This document shows positions 8,351-17,710 of a stretch of 64,000 nucleotides of DNA, in pieces; the stretch's first letter is position 1, and each line of letters begins with the position of its first letter. The DNA lies in contig NZ_LUHJ01000013.1 of NCBI RefSeq assembly GCF_001597745.1, positions 137,058 through 201,057 of the forward strand. Direction: 5' to 3'. Made by a program: the position numbers and the translations under genes. This DNA comes from Anabaena sp. 4-3 (lineage in GTDB: Bacteria; Cyanobacteriota; Cyanobacteriia; Cyanobacteriales; Nostocaceae). Below the pieces are notes generated by a model. That model was not told where the DNA came from. It was given only the letters and a program-made list of their open reading frames with translations, and searched no databases.

Positions 8351-8946
8351 ACCATTTTCAGCCGTTGCCACCAACGATTCAGGGGATAATACAGCACAGG
8401 AGCCCACAAACTACTGAGAATAGCAGAAGCCAAGGTGACACGCTGATAATATGCCCAGATGTATTCTGTGGAGCGATCGCCTGCTATAGTTAACAGCAAC
8501 CCAAAAACAGCATCTGCCACAATTACCATCACAAACACAATCAAGGCAATCGAAATAAAATCTTCTTGGATAAATCGCTGCTTTTGAAGCATCCCAGTTA
8601 TCAATCCCACCAGCCCCAAAGTGATGGCATGGGAAGGCTCTGGCGATGTCATAGCATCCTGAAGTAAACCTAAAATAATCCCTGCCAAGGTTCCCGCCCA
8701 AACTGAGCGGTTAATACTCCAAGCTACCACCCAGATTAACAACCAATTAGGCCCAATCCCTAATAATTCCATCCCTGGAAGTCGGGTTGGTAACAATAAC
8801 AAACATAAAACTACAGATGCAAATGTTATTGCCCAATCTAGCAGATGCAACAAACCAGGAGGCCAATCCGCTAAAGACCTTTTTCGCTTTTTGGGTCTGC
8901 GTTTTGGCTGTTTTGACTTACCATTCAATGAAGGTAACTTCATCAT
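8338..8946 (-). CDS. mreD: Rod shape-determining protein MreD
   Basis: The 202-residue protein has a basic N-terminus (KRRPKKRKR around residues 15-23) followed by about five hydrophobic segments, as expected for MreD, the membrane partner of MreC and MreB in the cell-wall elongation machinery. The typical features are the charged start, the WL..W pair in the first half and a polar C-terminus. It is the last gene of the mreB-mreC-mreD cluster, 14 bases after mreC, so the three are surely co-transcribed. The final residues MVNSH and the stop codon come from a heptameric tandem repeat, so the native C-terminus may have been replaced or extended. Confidence 0.88.
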   Translation of the reverse strand: MMKLPSLNGKSKQPKRRPKKRKRSLADWPPGLLHLLDWAITFASVVLCLLLLPTRLPGMELLGIGPNWLLIWVVAWSINRSVWAGTLAGIILGLLQDAMTSPEPSHAITLGLVGLITGMLQKQRFIQEDFISIALIVFVMVIVADAVFGLLLTIAGDRSTEYIWAYYQRVTLASAILSSLWAPVLYYPLNRWWQRLKMVNSH

Positions 8947-8960
8947 TTTGGGAAACTTAT

Positions 8961-9782
8961 TTAATTAGACTTGTGCGTTTTTTGGGTTGCTGACTGCTGG
9001 TTTTCCAAATCTAGGTTTTGCGGTTTGGGATATACAGCTACCCAATCTAGGGTTCTGATGGGTGGAAACAGTTCAACCCTAGCGATAGAAGCAGGTAGTT
9101 TTTTCAAATCTAAAGACTTGATGCGCCCAATTGGTACCCCAGCCGGGAATCTCTGACTATACGTAGATGTAGAAACTAAATCCCCCACTTTCACACTTGG
9201 GACTTTTTCATAAAACTCCAACACAGCTTCGGCGGAAGAGTCTCCCCGTAGCACCCCCTTAGTAGAAGTGCGACTAATTGTTACACCTACTTGACTTTTC
9301 AGGTCACTAATTAACAAAATACGGCTAGTGTTGGCAGTGACACTTTCTACTAGACCGACTAATCCACCCTCAGCCTTAACAATATAACCTGGTTGAATCC
9401 CAGATGTTGAGCCACGGTTGAGAGTAACTTGTTGCCACCAATGATCAGCACTGCGCCCTATAACTCTAGCAGGAATTGGTCTTGATGCCAGAGGTTCTTT
9501 TGCAACGTAACCTAATAAATCTTGCAGTTTTTTGTTTTGACTTTCCAATTCGGTAATGCGGGTTTGTAACTCCATAAATTGAGCATCCCGCAGCAGTTCT
9601 GCTTGACGTTCTTCTGGAGTCATGCCTGGAGACAACATCTGTAACGGACTGCTAATAACTTGATATGCTTCCATTAAAAACTCGCCCTGAGTTTGACGCA
9701 GTATCCAAGCTCCACCCAAAGCTAAAGCTAGTAAACTCACCTGTAAAGCTTTATGATCCCACCAACGACGTACTGTTACCAT
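8961..9782 (-). CDS. mreC: Rod shape-determining protein MreC
   Basis: The 273-residue bitopic protein has one N-terminal membrane helix (about residues 13-30), a coiled coil (about 55-95, rich in Glu/Leu/Gln) and the paired beta-barrel periplasmic domain (about 100-250). That domain contains the family patterns ARVIGR, NRGS..GI..G and GLVG.V. MreC links cytoplasmic MreB filaments to the peptidoglycan synthases. The C-terminal tail after about 255 is polar and probably disordered. It lies between mreB (92 bases upstream) and mreD (14 bases downstream), the classical order. Confidence 0.93.
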   Translation of the reverse strand: MVTVRRWWDHKALQVSLLALALGGAWILRQTQGEFLMEAYQVISSPLQMLSPGMTPEERQAELLRDAQFMELQTRITELESQNKKLQDLLGYVAKEPLASRPIPARVIGRSADHWWQQVTLNRGSTSGIQPGYIVKAEGGLVGLVESVTANTSRILLISDLKSQVGVTISRTSTKGVLRGDSSAEAVLEFYEKVPSVKVGDLVSTSTYSQRFPAGVPIGRIKSLDLKKLPASIARVELFPPIRTLDWVAVYPKPQNLDLENQQSATQKTHKSN

Positions 9783-9874
9783 ATCTGTTTCTATAAATTC
9801 AAAAGATACTGGATTCTATTTTGATAGAACCCAAATTACAGCTCAATAGAACCCAATATCCAAACTTTTTTGAG

Positions 9875-10918
9875 TTACATATTGCGAGAGCGTCCACTAA
9901 ACACGCGTTCTAGCTGTTTGAAGTTTTCTAACACCCTACCTGTTCCCAAGACAACGCAACTCAGAGGATCGTGGGCAATATGGGTGACAATTCCTGTTTC
10001 ATGGCTAATCAGGGTATCAAGGCCTTTAAGCAATGCTCCACCCCCTGCCAACATGATACCTCTGTCAATAATATCTGCTGCCAGTTCCGGCGGCGTGCGT
10101 TCTAGTGTCCGCTTCACCGCTTCGATAATCACAGATAGAGGTTCTAGCATACTTTCACGGATTTCTGCCCCTTTGATGGTGACAGTTCTGGGTAAACCAG
10201 ATAGCAGGTGTAAACCTCGGACTTCCATGATTGCGTCATCATCATCATGGGTGGGGTAGGCAGAACCAATGCGAATTTTGATGTCTTCCGCAGTCCGTTC
10301 TCCAATCACCAAGTTATGCACTTTTTTGAGATACATGATGATCGACTCGGTTAATTCATCACCAGCAACGCGTACTGATTCGCTTAATACAGTCCCTTGG
10401 AGACTGAGAACGGCAACTTCTGTAGTACCACCACCAATATCAATAATCATGTTCCCAGTCGGTTCAGCCACTGGTAATCCCGCACCAATTGCGGCGGCTA
10501 CTGGTTCATCAATTAAATATACTTCTCTTGCCCCTGCTTGAGCTGCTGCATCCATCACGGCTCGTCTTTCTACACCCGTGACACCACTGGGTATCCCAAT
10601 GACAATCCGAGGTAATATCAACGACCGTCCCTCATGGACTCGCTGAATAAAACTTTTCAGCATCAACTCAGCCGTATCAAAGTCAGCAATCACCCCATCT
10701 CGCAAAGGTCGCATTGCAATCACATTTCCAGGTGTACGACCCAGCATTTTTTTAGCTTCTTCACCTACTGCTATGGCTACCTTTTCATTTTGATCAATTG
10801 CCACTACAGAAGGTTCTTGGAGTACAATACCTTTACCAGATACATAAACGAGAGTATTGGCAGTACCGAGGTCGATACCCATATCCCACGATGAGCGAAA
10901 GTTCCTAAACAGACCCAC
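9875..10918 (-). CDS. mreB: Actin-like cell shape protein MreB
   Basis: The 347-residue product is a full-length MreB. The N-terminal phosphate-1 loop is GIDLGTANTLVYV (residues 14-26), the phosphate-2 region is IDIGGGTTE (about 160-168), and the adenosine motif LAGGGALLKGLD is near 292-303. MreB polymerises under the inner membrane with ATP and guides lateral cell-wall synthesis; in filamentous cyanobacteria it controls cell width. The start MGLFRNF supplies the amphipathic N-terminus typical of membrane-binding MreB. It is the first gene of the mreBCD operon and is divergent from ssb across a 337-base AT-rich region that must contain both promoters. Confidence 0.96.
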   Translation of the reverse strand: MGLFRNFRSSWDMGIDLGTANTLVYVSGKGIVLQEPSVVAIDQNEKVAIAVGEEAKKMLGRTPGNVIAMRPLRDGVIADFDTAELMLKSFIQRVHEGRSLILPRIVIGIPSGVTGVERRAVMDAAAQAGAREVYLIDEPVAAAIGAGLPVAEPTGNMIIDIGGGTTEVAVLSLQGTVLSESVRVAGDELTESIIMYLKKVHNLVIGERTAEDIKIRIGSAYPTHDDDDAIMEVRGLHLLSGLPRTVTIKGAEIRESMLEPLSVIIEAVKRTLERTPPELAADIIDRGIMLAGGGALLKGLDTLISHETGIVTHIAHDPLSCVVLGTGRVLENFKQLERVFSGRSRNM

Positions 10919-11255
10919 GCGTGTCTACGCCCCCTAATTTGCGATAATTCTAGACTACAACTGTTAGAGCGAATCGAGCTGGATTCTATTATTTTTTTGG
11001 TGTCAGAGTCCAGTCCAATGCACTGTTTTATGAACAGTTGTGCTAACACCTACTTAATCGTAGGCGTTTATGTCTTTGATATTCTGGGACTAATTAGGTA
11101 TATCCGTATATTTTTTCAGTTTCTCCCAAGAATTTTGCTGATTTTTATACCTAATTTTTTTGTGATTTTTTTAACGCTTTGCAAGAGAATGACAATTCGC
11201 TATGATCAAATTCAAGACAAACAGGTACGTGCGTACTAAAAGGTAAATCAATCAA

Positions 11256-11615
11256 ATGAATATTAATATAGTCACCCTAGTTGGTCGGGTAGGTACTGAC
11301 CCAGACCTGAAATATTTTGAGTCGGGCAGCGTCAAGTGTAGATTAACACTAGCAGTTGACCGTAGAAGCCGTAATAGTGATGAGCCTGACTGGTTCAATT
11401 TAGAACTATGGGGAAAAACAGCAGAGATAGCAGGTAATTACGTCCGAAAGGGTAAGCAAATTGCTGTCAAAGGTTCCTTAAAGTTCAATACTTGGAATGA
11501 CGCTCAAACTGGAATGTTACGTTCTACACCAGTTATACAAGTAGACCAATTAGAGTTGTTAGGTTCCAAGCAAGATAGAGACGCAGGTGGAGACTACTCC
11601 CCAGAACATTTTTAA
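11256..11615 (+). CDS. ssb: Single-stranded DNA-binding protein, short form
   Basis: The 119-residue protein is a single OB-fold: it opens MNINIVTLVGRVGTDPDLKY and includes WFNLELWGK and YVRKGKQIAVKGSL, all characteristic of bacterial SSB. It binds single-stranded DNA in replication and repair. It is much shorter than standard SSB (about 170-180), lacking the long Gly/Pro linker, and ends DYSPEHF rather than the canonical acidic DDIPF-type tip. Short SSBs of this kind are known in heterocystous cyanobacteria and the same genome normally also has a long form elsewhere. It is divergent from mreB. The start ATG follows AAAAGG at a suitable distance. Confidence 0.93.
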   Translation: MNINIVTLVGRVGTDPDLKYFESGSVKCRLTLAVDRRSRNSDEPDWFNLELWGKTAEIAGNYVRKGKQIAVKGSLKFNTWNDAQTGMLRSTPVIQVDQLELLGSKQDRDAGGDYSPEHF

Positions 11616-11618
11616 CAA

Positions 11619-11682
11619 GAGTCATTAGTCAATAGTCCCAAGTATTGACTAATGACTAATGACTAATAACTAATAACTAATT
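11619..11682. repeat. Heptameric tandem repeats at the SIMPL gene 3' end
   Basis: GTCATTAGTCAATAGT followed by TAATGAC/TAATAAC units. The last codons and stop of the minus-strand SIMPL gene (ISY and stop) lie inside the array. Confidence 0.75.
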
Positions 11683-12461
11683 TGCAACGTTACCGATGCT
11701 TCAACTTCTTGTTCACCAGCAATTACAGGTGTGGAAGCGTCGGCGTTAGCTAACTTAGCAGCCTCAGCGCGATATAACATTGGGGGTGGAGGCGCAGTTG
11801 CACCACCTACTTGAACACTTACTATTTCTTTAGCTTGAAAACCTAGACTGCTCAAAACAGCATTAGCTTGTTGTTGAGCGTCTTGGGTAGCTTCTTTTAA
11901 AGCTTGTTGTCTAGCAGATGCGATCGCTTCATCAGTAGCCACAAAACGAATACCATTAATTTGGGTTGCACCTGCTTTCACCGCATCATCTAACAATGTC
12001 CCAGCCTTGTCATTAGGAACTCGAAAACTCACAGTATTACTGGCAGCATAACCAGTAATGCGCTGCACATTATTGGTGTAACTATAAACTGGGTTGAGGC
12101 GAATGCCAGTAGTTTGTAATTTTTCCACATTCCGGTTTTTCAGTAAAGCCACCACCGCCGCAGACCTACGTGCTGCTTCTTGCTGTACCTCTTGAGCCGT
12201 TTTACCTTGAATTTCTACCCCCAGACTGACTTGTGCCAAAGTTGTGGGAATTGATTCTTCACCGCGGCCTGTCACAGTTAAAGTCCGCCAGACTTTTTCT
12301 TTTTCTTGCGCTATTCCAGGCTGCACAAAAGTCACAAAGATGAACAACGTTAGCGGTAAAGTTTGCCAAAATTTCCCAGCAAACAACCGAGAACGCAACA
12401 AAGCGACTCTAAGCATACAATTATTTTTACTCCTATCCAGAATCTTTACGGATACTTCCAC
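11670..12461 (-). CDS. SIMPL-domain (DUF541) exported protein
   Basis: The 263-residue product has a basic start and a hydrophobic segment at about residues 32-50 ending in ...GIAQ, a likely signal peptide. The SIMPL/DUF541 domain then fills residues 60-262: LTVTGRGEESIPTTLAQVSLGV, RLNPVYSY and the terminal VEASVTLQISY. Family members are periplasmic or outer-membrane proteins of unclear biochemistry, and no catalytic residue is known. The N-terminal 20 residues before the hydrophobic core are long for a signal peptide; Met17 (MLRVALL) would shorten it and may be the real start. The 3' end runs into heptameric repeats. Confidence 0.82.
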   Translation of the reverse strand: MEVSVKILDRSKNNCMLRVALLRSRLFAGKFWQTLPLTLFIFVTFVQPGIAQEKEKVWRTLTVTGRGEESIPTTLAQVSLGVEIQGKTAQEVQQEAARRSAAVVALLKNRNVEKLQTTGIRLNPVYSYTNNVQRITGYAASNTVSFRVPNDKAGTLLDDAVKAGATQINGIRFVATDEAIASARQQALKEATQDAQQQANAVLSSLGFQAKEIVSVQVGGATAPPPPMLYRAEAAKLANADASTPVIAGEQEVEASVTLQISY

Positions 12462-12716
12462 CGTATTTATTAGTTTTCCATTAATTTTTAATAGTCAACA
12501 TCCCCCATGAGATTTGTATAAAACTCATAGCATGACGCAATACGATTTTTCTGTTCCAACTTTGACACCGTTATAGTCAAAAACTGAAACGGTTACATTT
12601 TTAGCAACCAAAAAAAATCCTTAAAGCACTACTTGACAAAGGTGCGATGGGTAACGCTAACCTAACGCATCCTACATAGCTGATGCACTCACAACACAAA
12701 GCGGCTGAGGAATACC

Positions 12717-12990
12717 AGCAGCAAAGGTTCACTTGTGGCAATTTTCCTGATTGTCGTAGCAATTTTCGGTAAAGTGATCACAGGCTTCAGCGTCTTTGGT
12801 CAGTCCCAAATCAACCGCCTAGCGACTGGTGTGGGCATAATACTTAAGGGGGAAGTCGAATTGGTATTTTCTGGTGTCCCTGCTACCAGTGACGTACTCT
12901 CTAAACTAATAGGGGTGGCAATGATTGATCACGGTTATTCTCACAACCTGATTAGCCCTTCCCCGGCTAAGTTCCTCTTGTCTTGCAAAA
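12717..12990 (+). pseudogene. Relic of a Kef/NapA-type cation:proton antiporter C-terminus
   Basis: The conceptual translation SLVAIFLIVVAIFGKVITGF, then INRLATGVGIILKGEVELVF and SGV..SGVLSK-like residues, resembles the last transmembrane part of cyanobacterial Na+/H+ antiporters, where GMIPRGEV is conserved. Here that motif is GIILKGEV. After about 12920 the membrane helix is lost to frame changes: MIDHGYSHN reads instead of the expected hydrophobic run, while the terminal LISP..AKFLL residues reappear. The body of the gene (about 300 codons) is absent upstream. The GTG-started frame 12735-13067 is therefore a decayed 3' fragment and not a functional gene. Confidence 0.55.
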
Positions 12991-13067
12991 TCACACAACA
13001 TGGCAAAAGATTCAAAGCAACTCATTCTAGAGGAGTAGGGAATAGGCAACCACAAGCATCTCATTGA

Positions 13068-13591
13068 TTTTTAGTCCCCAGTCTCCTGCTTTCCCAGTTC
13101 CCTACTTCCCCAATCCGGCGGAAACTTCTGTACTCTATACTCCGTCCCCTGAAATTGTTTATTTTATTTGTTGTCCCATTGCTACTATCATTTGGAATGT
13201 TATTTGTTGCCAGTTTTGTCTCACTTCTCAGTCCTAATCTAGATGTTTATTCAGCAAGTAAAAGATAATAACTGCAAATCTTGTCATATCAGCTAACACA
13301 ACTTGGAGTTTTAATCTAAAAAACCCAATTACTAACAATCAATTCAGTCAATCTTCATCTCTGGCCAACTCAGTGTTACATCTGATGCTTTGTAGGGTAA
13401 ATTATAAGTCCTGATATTCAGGCAAAAGTTGCGGGAATACTGTGAGGATAAGCTATTAATTTGCTTTTTTTATACTAGCACCCCAGTCAGAGAAGGTATC
13501 AAGACTCAAAATTAGGTGGTGAAGGTGTGACAACTTACCAATATGTTGAGATATTGATGACTCTCATGAATGTGAATCAGGAGAAAGGATT
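13068..13591. other. Intergenic region upstream of the amidase pair
   Basis: About 520 bases, AT-rich, with no coding potential I can support. It probably carries the promoter and leader of the first amiC gene. AGGAGA precedes the GTG start. Confidence 0.5.
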
Positions 13592-15436
13592 GTGAAATTA
13601 CACTGGCTACTATCTGGTACTGTTGGAACTGTCATGTTACTTTCGTCGCCAGCATTAGCGGCGCGGTTGGATTCTTGGCGGTTTGATGCCCAGCAGAACC
13701 GTTTGCAAATTAACACCACAGGCGCAGTTCAACCCAAAGCACAACTGATTTTCAACCCCACACGTTTAGTGATTGATTTGCCTGGGGTAGTATTTGGGCG
13801 ACCACAGTCCACACAACCGATAGGTGGTGCCATTCGCGCTGTTCGGGTAGGGCAATTTGACCCACAAACCACACGAATCGTTGTAGAGTTGGCTCCTGGT
13901 TACAACCTCGACCCCCAACAGGTAAAATTCGTGGGTGTAACTGCTAATCGATGGACAGTCCAGTTACCCACTCCCACAAGGGAGCAAGCCGAGTCTACCT
14001 CTGAAAATGTTTACAATAGAGTCACTCTAGAATCTGAGACTAAACCAGAGTTTTCTAATAATGTTGTCAGTGCAGTCGGCGGGAAAACTCAAATCGACAA
14101 TTTACAAGTAACTGGGGATGGTTTTTTTGTCCGTACCAGTGGCGGGAATCCTGATATTCAGATGATTCGCAGCCGCGATCGCGCTACAATTTTTATCGAT
14201 ATCCCTGATGCCAGGTTATCATCCCGTCTCACCCAGCGTAATATTACCGTCAACAAGCATGGTGTGAGCCGAGTAGAACTTATTCAACTCCAAACCCGCA
14301 CCCCCTCTGTTCGCATGGCTTTGCGGGTAGACAAAAATAGTCCTGACTGGCGTGTTACCAAGAGTAGTGCTGGCGGGTTGGTAGTTCTCCCCAGTCGCGT
14401 GGTGAGATTGTCAGGAAATGATAATAATGATAATTCTGACAATTCCGACAATATTACTTTACCCAGCAGACCAGTTGCAAATAAAGCACCAGCTACGATT
14501 CAATCTATTGACTTAGTAGATAATCGATTACTGATTCGCGCTGATCAAGCGACATCTGCTACCAGTGGATGGGATAGAACAACCGGTCTTTTCCGCATCA
14601 CTATTCCTAACGCGAAGTTAGCTTCTAACGTTAAAGGCCCGACTTTTAAAGCTAATAGTCCGATTCTGCGCGTCCGGTTACAAACCCAAAACCCCAATAC
14701 TGTAGTTGTTTTAGTCCAACCAGCCGCAGGAGTGCAAATTGGCGCACTCAATCAAGTCGGTAGTCAATTTTTGGCTTTGGAATTACAAGGTTCGCGTCGG
14801 ACGATCGCCACACCACCTTTACCTCCCATCCCCGAACAACTACCAGATGCGAGAAATCCTATACCTGTACCCCAACCAAATACCCGTCCACTTCCTAGAG
14901 GTAAAGTCATAGTGCTAATTGATCCTGGACATGGTGGTAAAGACCCAGGTGCAATTGGTATTGGTGGATTACGTGAAAAAGATGTCATCTTACCCATTGG
15001 CCAACGCATTGCTCAGATTTTGCAACAAAACGGCGTGCAGGTAGTGATGACCAGAGATTCTGACTACTTCGTTAGTCTACCAGGACGAGTCCAAATGGCC
15101 GAACGAGCTAATGCTGATGTGTTTGTCAGTATCCACGCCAATGCCATCGGCGGCGGACGAACAGAAGTTAATGGTTTGGAAACATATTATTACGACAGTG
15201 GTCTGGGTTTAGCGCGTGCAGTTCATCAGAGCATTCTCCAAAGTGTCAATGTCAGAGATCGGGGAGTACGACGAGCTAGATTTTATGTCCTCAGAAAAAG
15301 TTCTATGCCCTCTATTTTGGTGGAAACAGGTTTTGTGACTGGTCGAGAGGATGCCGCTAAGTTGAGAACTTCAGCTTATCAAAATCAAATGGCAGAGGCG
15401 ATCGCTCGTGGTATTCTTAACTACTTAAAACGATAA
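13592..15436 (+). CDS. amiC1: N-acetylmuramoyl-L-alanine amidase AmiC, first copy
   Basis: The 614-residue exported hydrolase cleaves the amide bond between muramic acid and the peptide stem of peptidoglycan. Residues 1-23 are a signal peptide ending ALAA. Two or three AMIN-type beta domains, which bind the wall or septum, fill about 28-410. A Pro-rich linker (about 412-437) leads to the Amidase_3 domain. Its zinc ligands are His447, Glu462 and His515, and the catalytic Glu is 578; all are intact. GTG is the start, preceded by AGGAGA. In Anabaena sp. PCC 7120 this tandem pair (alr0092/alr0093, from memory) drills septal nanopores for cell-cell communication and is needed for heterocyst development. 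The 5' end is nearly identical to the next gene. Confidence 0.93.
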   Translation: MKLHWLLSGTVGTVMLLSSPALAARLDSWRFDAQQNRLQINTTGAVQPKAQLIFNPTRLVIDLPGVVFGRPQSTQPIGGAIRAVRVGQFDPQTTRIVVELAPGYNLDPQQVKFVGVTANRWTVQLPTPTREQAESTSENVYNRVTLESETKPEFSNNVVSAVGGKTQIDNLQVTGDGFFVRTSGGNPDIQMIRSRDRATIFIDIPDARLSSRLTQRNITVNKHGVSRVELIQLQTRTPSVRMALRVDKNSPDWRVTKSSAGGLVVLPSRVVRLSGNDNNDNSDNSDNITLPSRPVANKAPATIQSIDLVDNRLLIRADQATSATSGWDRTTGLFRITIPNAKLASNVKGPTFKANSPILRVRLQTQNPNTVVVLVQPAAGVQIGALNQVGSQFLALELQGSRRTIATPPLPPIPEQLPDARNPIPVPQPNTRPLPRGKVIVLIDPGHGGKDPGAIGIGGLREKDVILPIGQRIAQILQQNGVQVVMTRDSDYFVSLPGRVQMAERANADVFVSIHANAIGGGRTEVNGLETYYYDSGLGLARAVHQSILQSVNVRDRGVRRARFYVLRKSSMPSILVETGFVTGREDAAKLRTSAYQNQMAEAIARGILNYLKR

Positions 15437-15697
15437 GTGTAATTAAAACGGATAAGGATAGTAAAACCACTGAAAACATCCGAATTTACTGACAAATCAC
15501 AGACAGGAAAAATTATGTAGAGAATACAATGGCAAAAATTAGAGAGCCTGCTATAATTTAACGCCATTAGTTAGATGCGTTTTATACCAGCACAAAATTT
15601 GTTTGCCACCTATAAAAGTGAGAACGATGACGGTGTGACGGTGTGAGGATTTGCAAATGTTTTGAGAGATTAATCATGCGAATCAGGAGCAAGAATT

Positions 15698-17560
15698 GTG
15701 AAATTACACTGGCTACTATCCGGTACAGTTGGAACTGTGATGTTACTATCGTCGCCAGCATTAGCGGCGCGGTTGGATTCTTGGCGGTTTGATGCCCAGC
15801 ACAACCGGTTGCAAATTAACACCACAGGCGCAGTTCAACCCCAAGCACAACTGATTTTCAACCCCACACGTTTAGTGATTGATTTGCCTGGGGTAACATT
15901 TGGGCGACCACAGTCCACGCAACCGATAGGTGGTGCCATTCGCGCTGTCCGGGTAGGCCAGTTTGACCCACAAACCACACGAATCGTTGTGGAGTTGGCT
16001 CCTGGTTACACCCTCAACCCCCAAGAAGTAAAATTTGTTGGTGTGACTGCTAATCGATGGACGGTACAGTTACCCACACCCGTAGCTGAAAACGTCATAG
16101 ATACCCCAGAAATTGCCCAGCAACTACCCTCTAACTCTCCTGAGAAAAATATTTACAGAAATATTTACTCTGTTACACCCCATCTTCCAGCAACAGAGGT
16201 CAACACCGTCGCCTCTGTCACTGAAATTGAAAACTTACAAGTGACAGCAGATGGTTTTTTCATCCGCACTCGTGGCGGTAATCCGCAAATTCAAGTCAAT
16301 CGGACTGAGGATAAAAAGGCGATTACTATAGATGTTGCTGGCGCATCTTTATCACCTACTCTCAGTCAGCAGGATTTGACGATCAATCGTTATGGTGTGA
16401 GTCGGATTCAATTTACCCAGCTACAAAACAAACCCCAATCTGTACGCCTGACAATGCAGGTGGATCAAAACAGTCCAGATTGGCGGGTAAGCACCAGTAG
16501 TGTCGGTGGATTTGTGGTTCTGCCTCATAGAACTCAGGTCAGATTACCAAACGAGCATAGCCCAAACCTCATATTATCTACCACCAACTCACCCGCTACC
16601 ATTCAAGCGGTAGAACTAGCTAATAACGGTACGCAATTGTTGATTCGCTCTGACCAACCTGTAACTACTCAAAGTGGTTGGGATAGAACCTCTGGATTGT
16701 TTCGCATCACAATTAACAATGCTAAGTTAGCTGCCAAAGTCAAAGGCCCAGAATTTACAGCCAATAGTCCCATTCTTCGGGTAAGACTGCAATCCCAAGC
16801 ACCGAATACAGTGGTGCTGTTGGTACAACCAGCCGCAGGAGTACAAATTGGAGAACTCAATCAACTCAGCAATCAACTGTTAGCACTAGAGTTACAAGGC
16901 TCACGACAAGTTGTAGTTGTACCACCTTTATCATCAACTTCCCAAGCTCAATTACCACAGCCAAATATAGATAATCCTCCAACCATATCTCAGCCAGTAC
17001 CCAGTCCCTCTGTTCCCAGAGGTAAAGTTGTGGTAGTGATTGACCCCGGTCATGGCGGTAAAGACTCAGGCGCGCCTGGTTTGGGTGGGTTATTAGAAAA
17101 AGATGTAGTGTTACCGATTGGCCGCAGAATTGCTGAGATTCTGGAGCAGAATGGAGTGCAAACTGTCTTAACACGGAATGCTGACTTCTTTGTAGAACTC
17201 CAGGGTAGAGTAGACATCGCTGAACGAGCTAATGCCACAGTATTTGTCAGCGTTCATGGTAATTCTGTAGAAAATCGCCCTAATGTCAATGGTTTAGAAG
17301 TCTATTATTACGAAAGTGGTTATGCTCTAGCTGAATCAGTCCGCAAGAGTATTCTGCAAAGTATAGGCACTATTAAAGACCGAGGTACACGCAAAGCTAG
17401 ATTTTACGTCCTCAGAAAGAGTTCTATGCCATCGATTTTAGTAGAAACAGGCTATATGTCAGGTCGGGAAGATAATCCTAGATTGGGTTCACCGGAATAT
17501 CAGAATCGAATGGCAGAGGCGATCGCTCGTGGTATTTTGCAATATTTAAAGAGAGGCTAA
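15698..17560 (+). CDS. amiC2: N-acetylmuramoyl-L-alanine amidase AmiC, second copy
   Basis: The 620-residue paralogue has the same layout: signal peptide 1-23, AMIN-type domains, a Pro/Ser linker near 415-440 and a C-terminal Amidase_3 domain. Active-site residues are complete (His452, Glu467, His520, Glu583). It lies 261 bases after the first copy. The first 120 or so residues differ from it at only a handful of positions, while residues 130-180 are unrelated and the catalytic domains are clearly diverged. The sequence just before the GTG start (CAGGAGCAAGAATTGTG) is also shared, so the duplication or conversion tract includes the ribosome binding site. The separate spacer suggests its own promoter. 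The two copies may differ in timing or place of action. Confidence 0.93.
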   Translation: MKLHWLLSGTVGTVMLLSSPALAARLDSWRFDAQHNRLQINTTGAVQPQAQLIFNPTRLVIDLPGVTFGRPQSTQPIGGAIRAVRVGQFDPQTTRIVVELAPGYTLNPQEVKFVGVTANRWTVQLPTPVAENVIDTPEIAQQLPSNSPEKNIYRNIYSVTPHLPATEVNTVASVTEIENLQVTADGFFIRTRGGNPQIQVNRTEDKKAITIDVAGASLSPTLSQQDLTINRYGVSRIQFTQLQNKPQSVRLTMQVDQNSPDWRVSTSSVGGFVVLPHRTQVRLPNEHSPNLILSTTNSPATIQAVELANNGTQLLIRSDQPVTTQSGWDRTSGLFRITINNAKLAAKVKGPEFTANSPILRVRLQSQAPNTVVLLVQPAAGVQIGELNQLSNQLLALELQGSRQVVVVPPLSSTSQAQLPQPNIDNPPTISQPVPSPSVPRGKVVVVIDPGHGGKDSGAPGLGGLLEKDVVLPIGRRIAEILEQNGVQTVLTRNADFFVELQGRVDIAERANATVFVSVHGNSVENRPNVNGLEVYYYESGYALAESVRKSILQSIGTIKDRGTRKARFYVLRKSSMPSILVETGYMSGREDNPRLGSPEYQNRMAEAIARGILQYLKRG

Positions 17561-17710
17561 AAATCTCATTACCAAAAAATTGGGTTTGAGGATGTCAAAA
17601 TGTAAGAACATAGTACAAATCATAAATTGGTGTGCATACAGAATTTAATAGTCATTTAGCAAAATGTCTGCTAAATTCTGTATTTTAAATCCCCAAATTT
17701 CCATCAGTAT

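Noticed and set aside
9870..10541. Plus-strand frames opposite mreB
   Set aside because: They are antisense shadows of a strongly conserved gene with no own signals.
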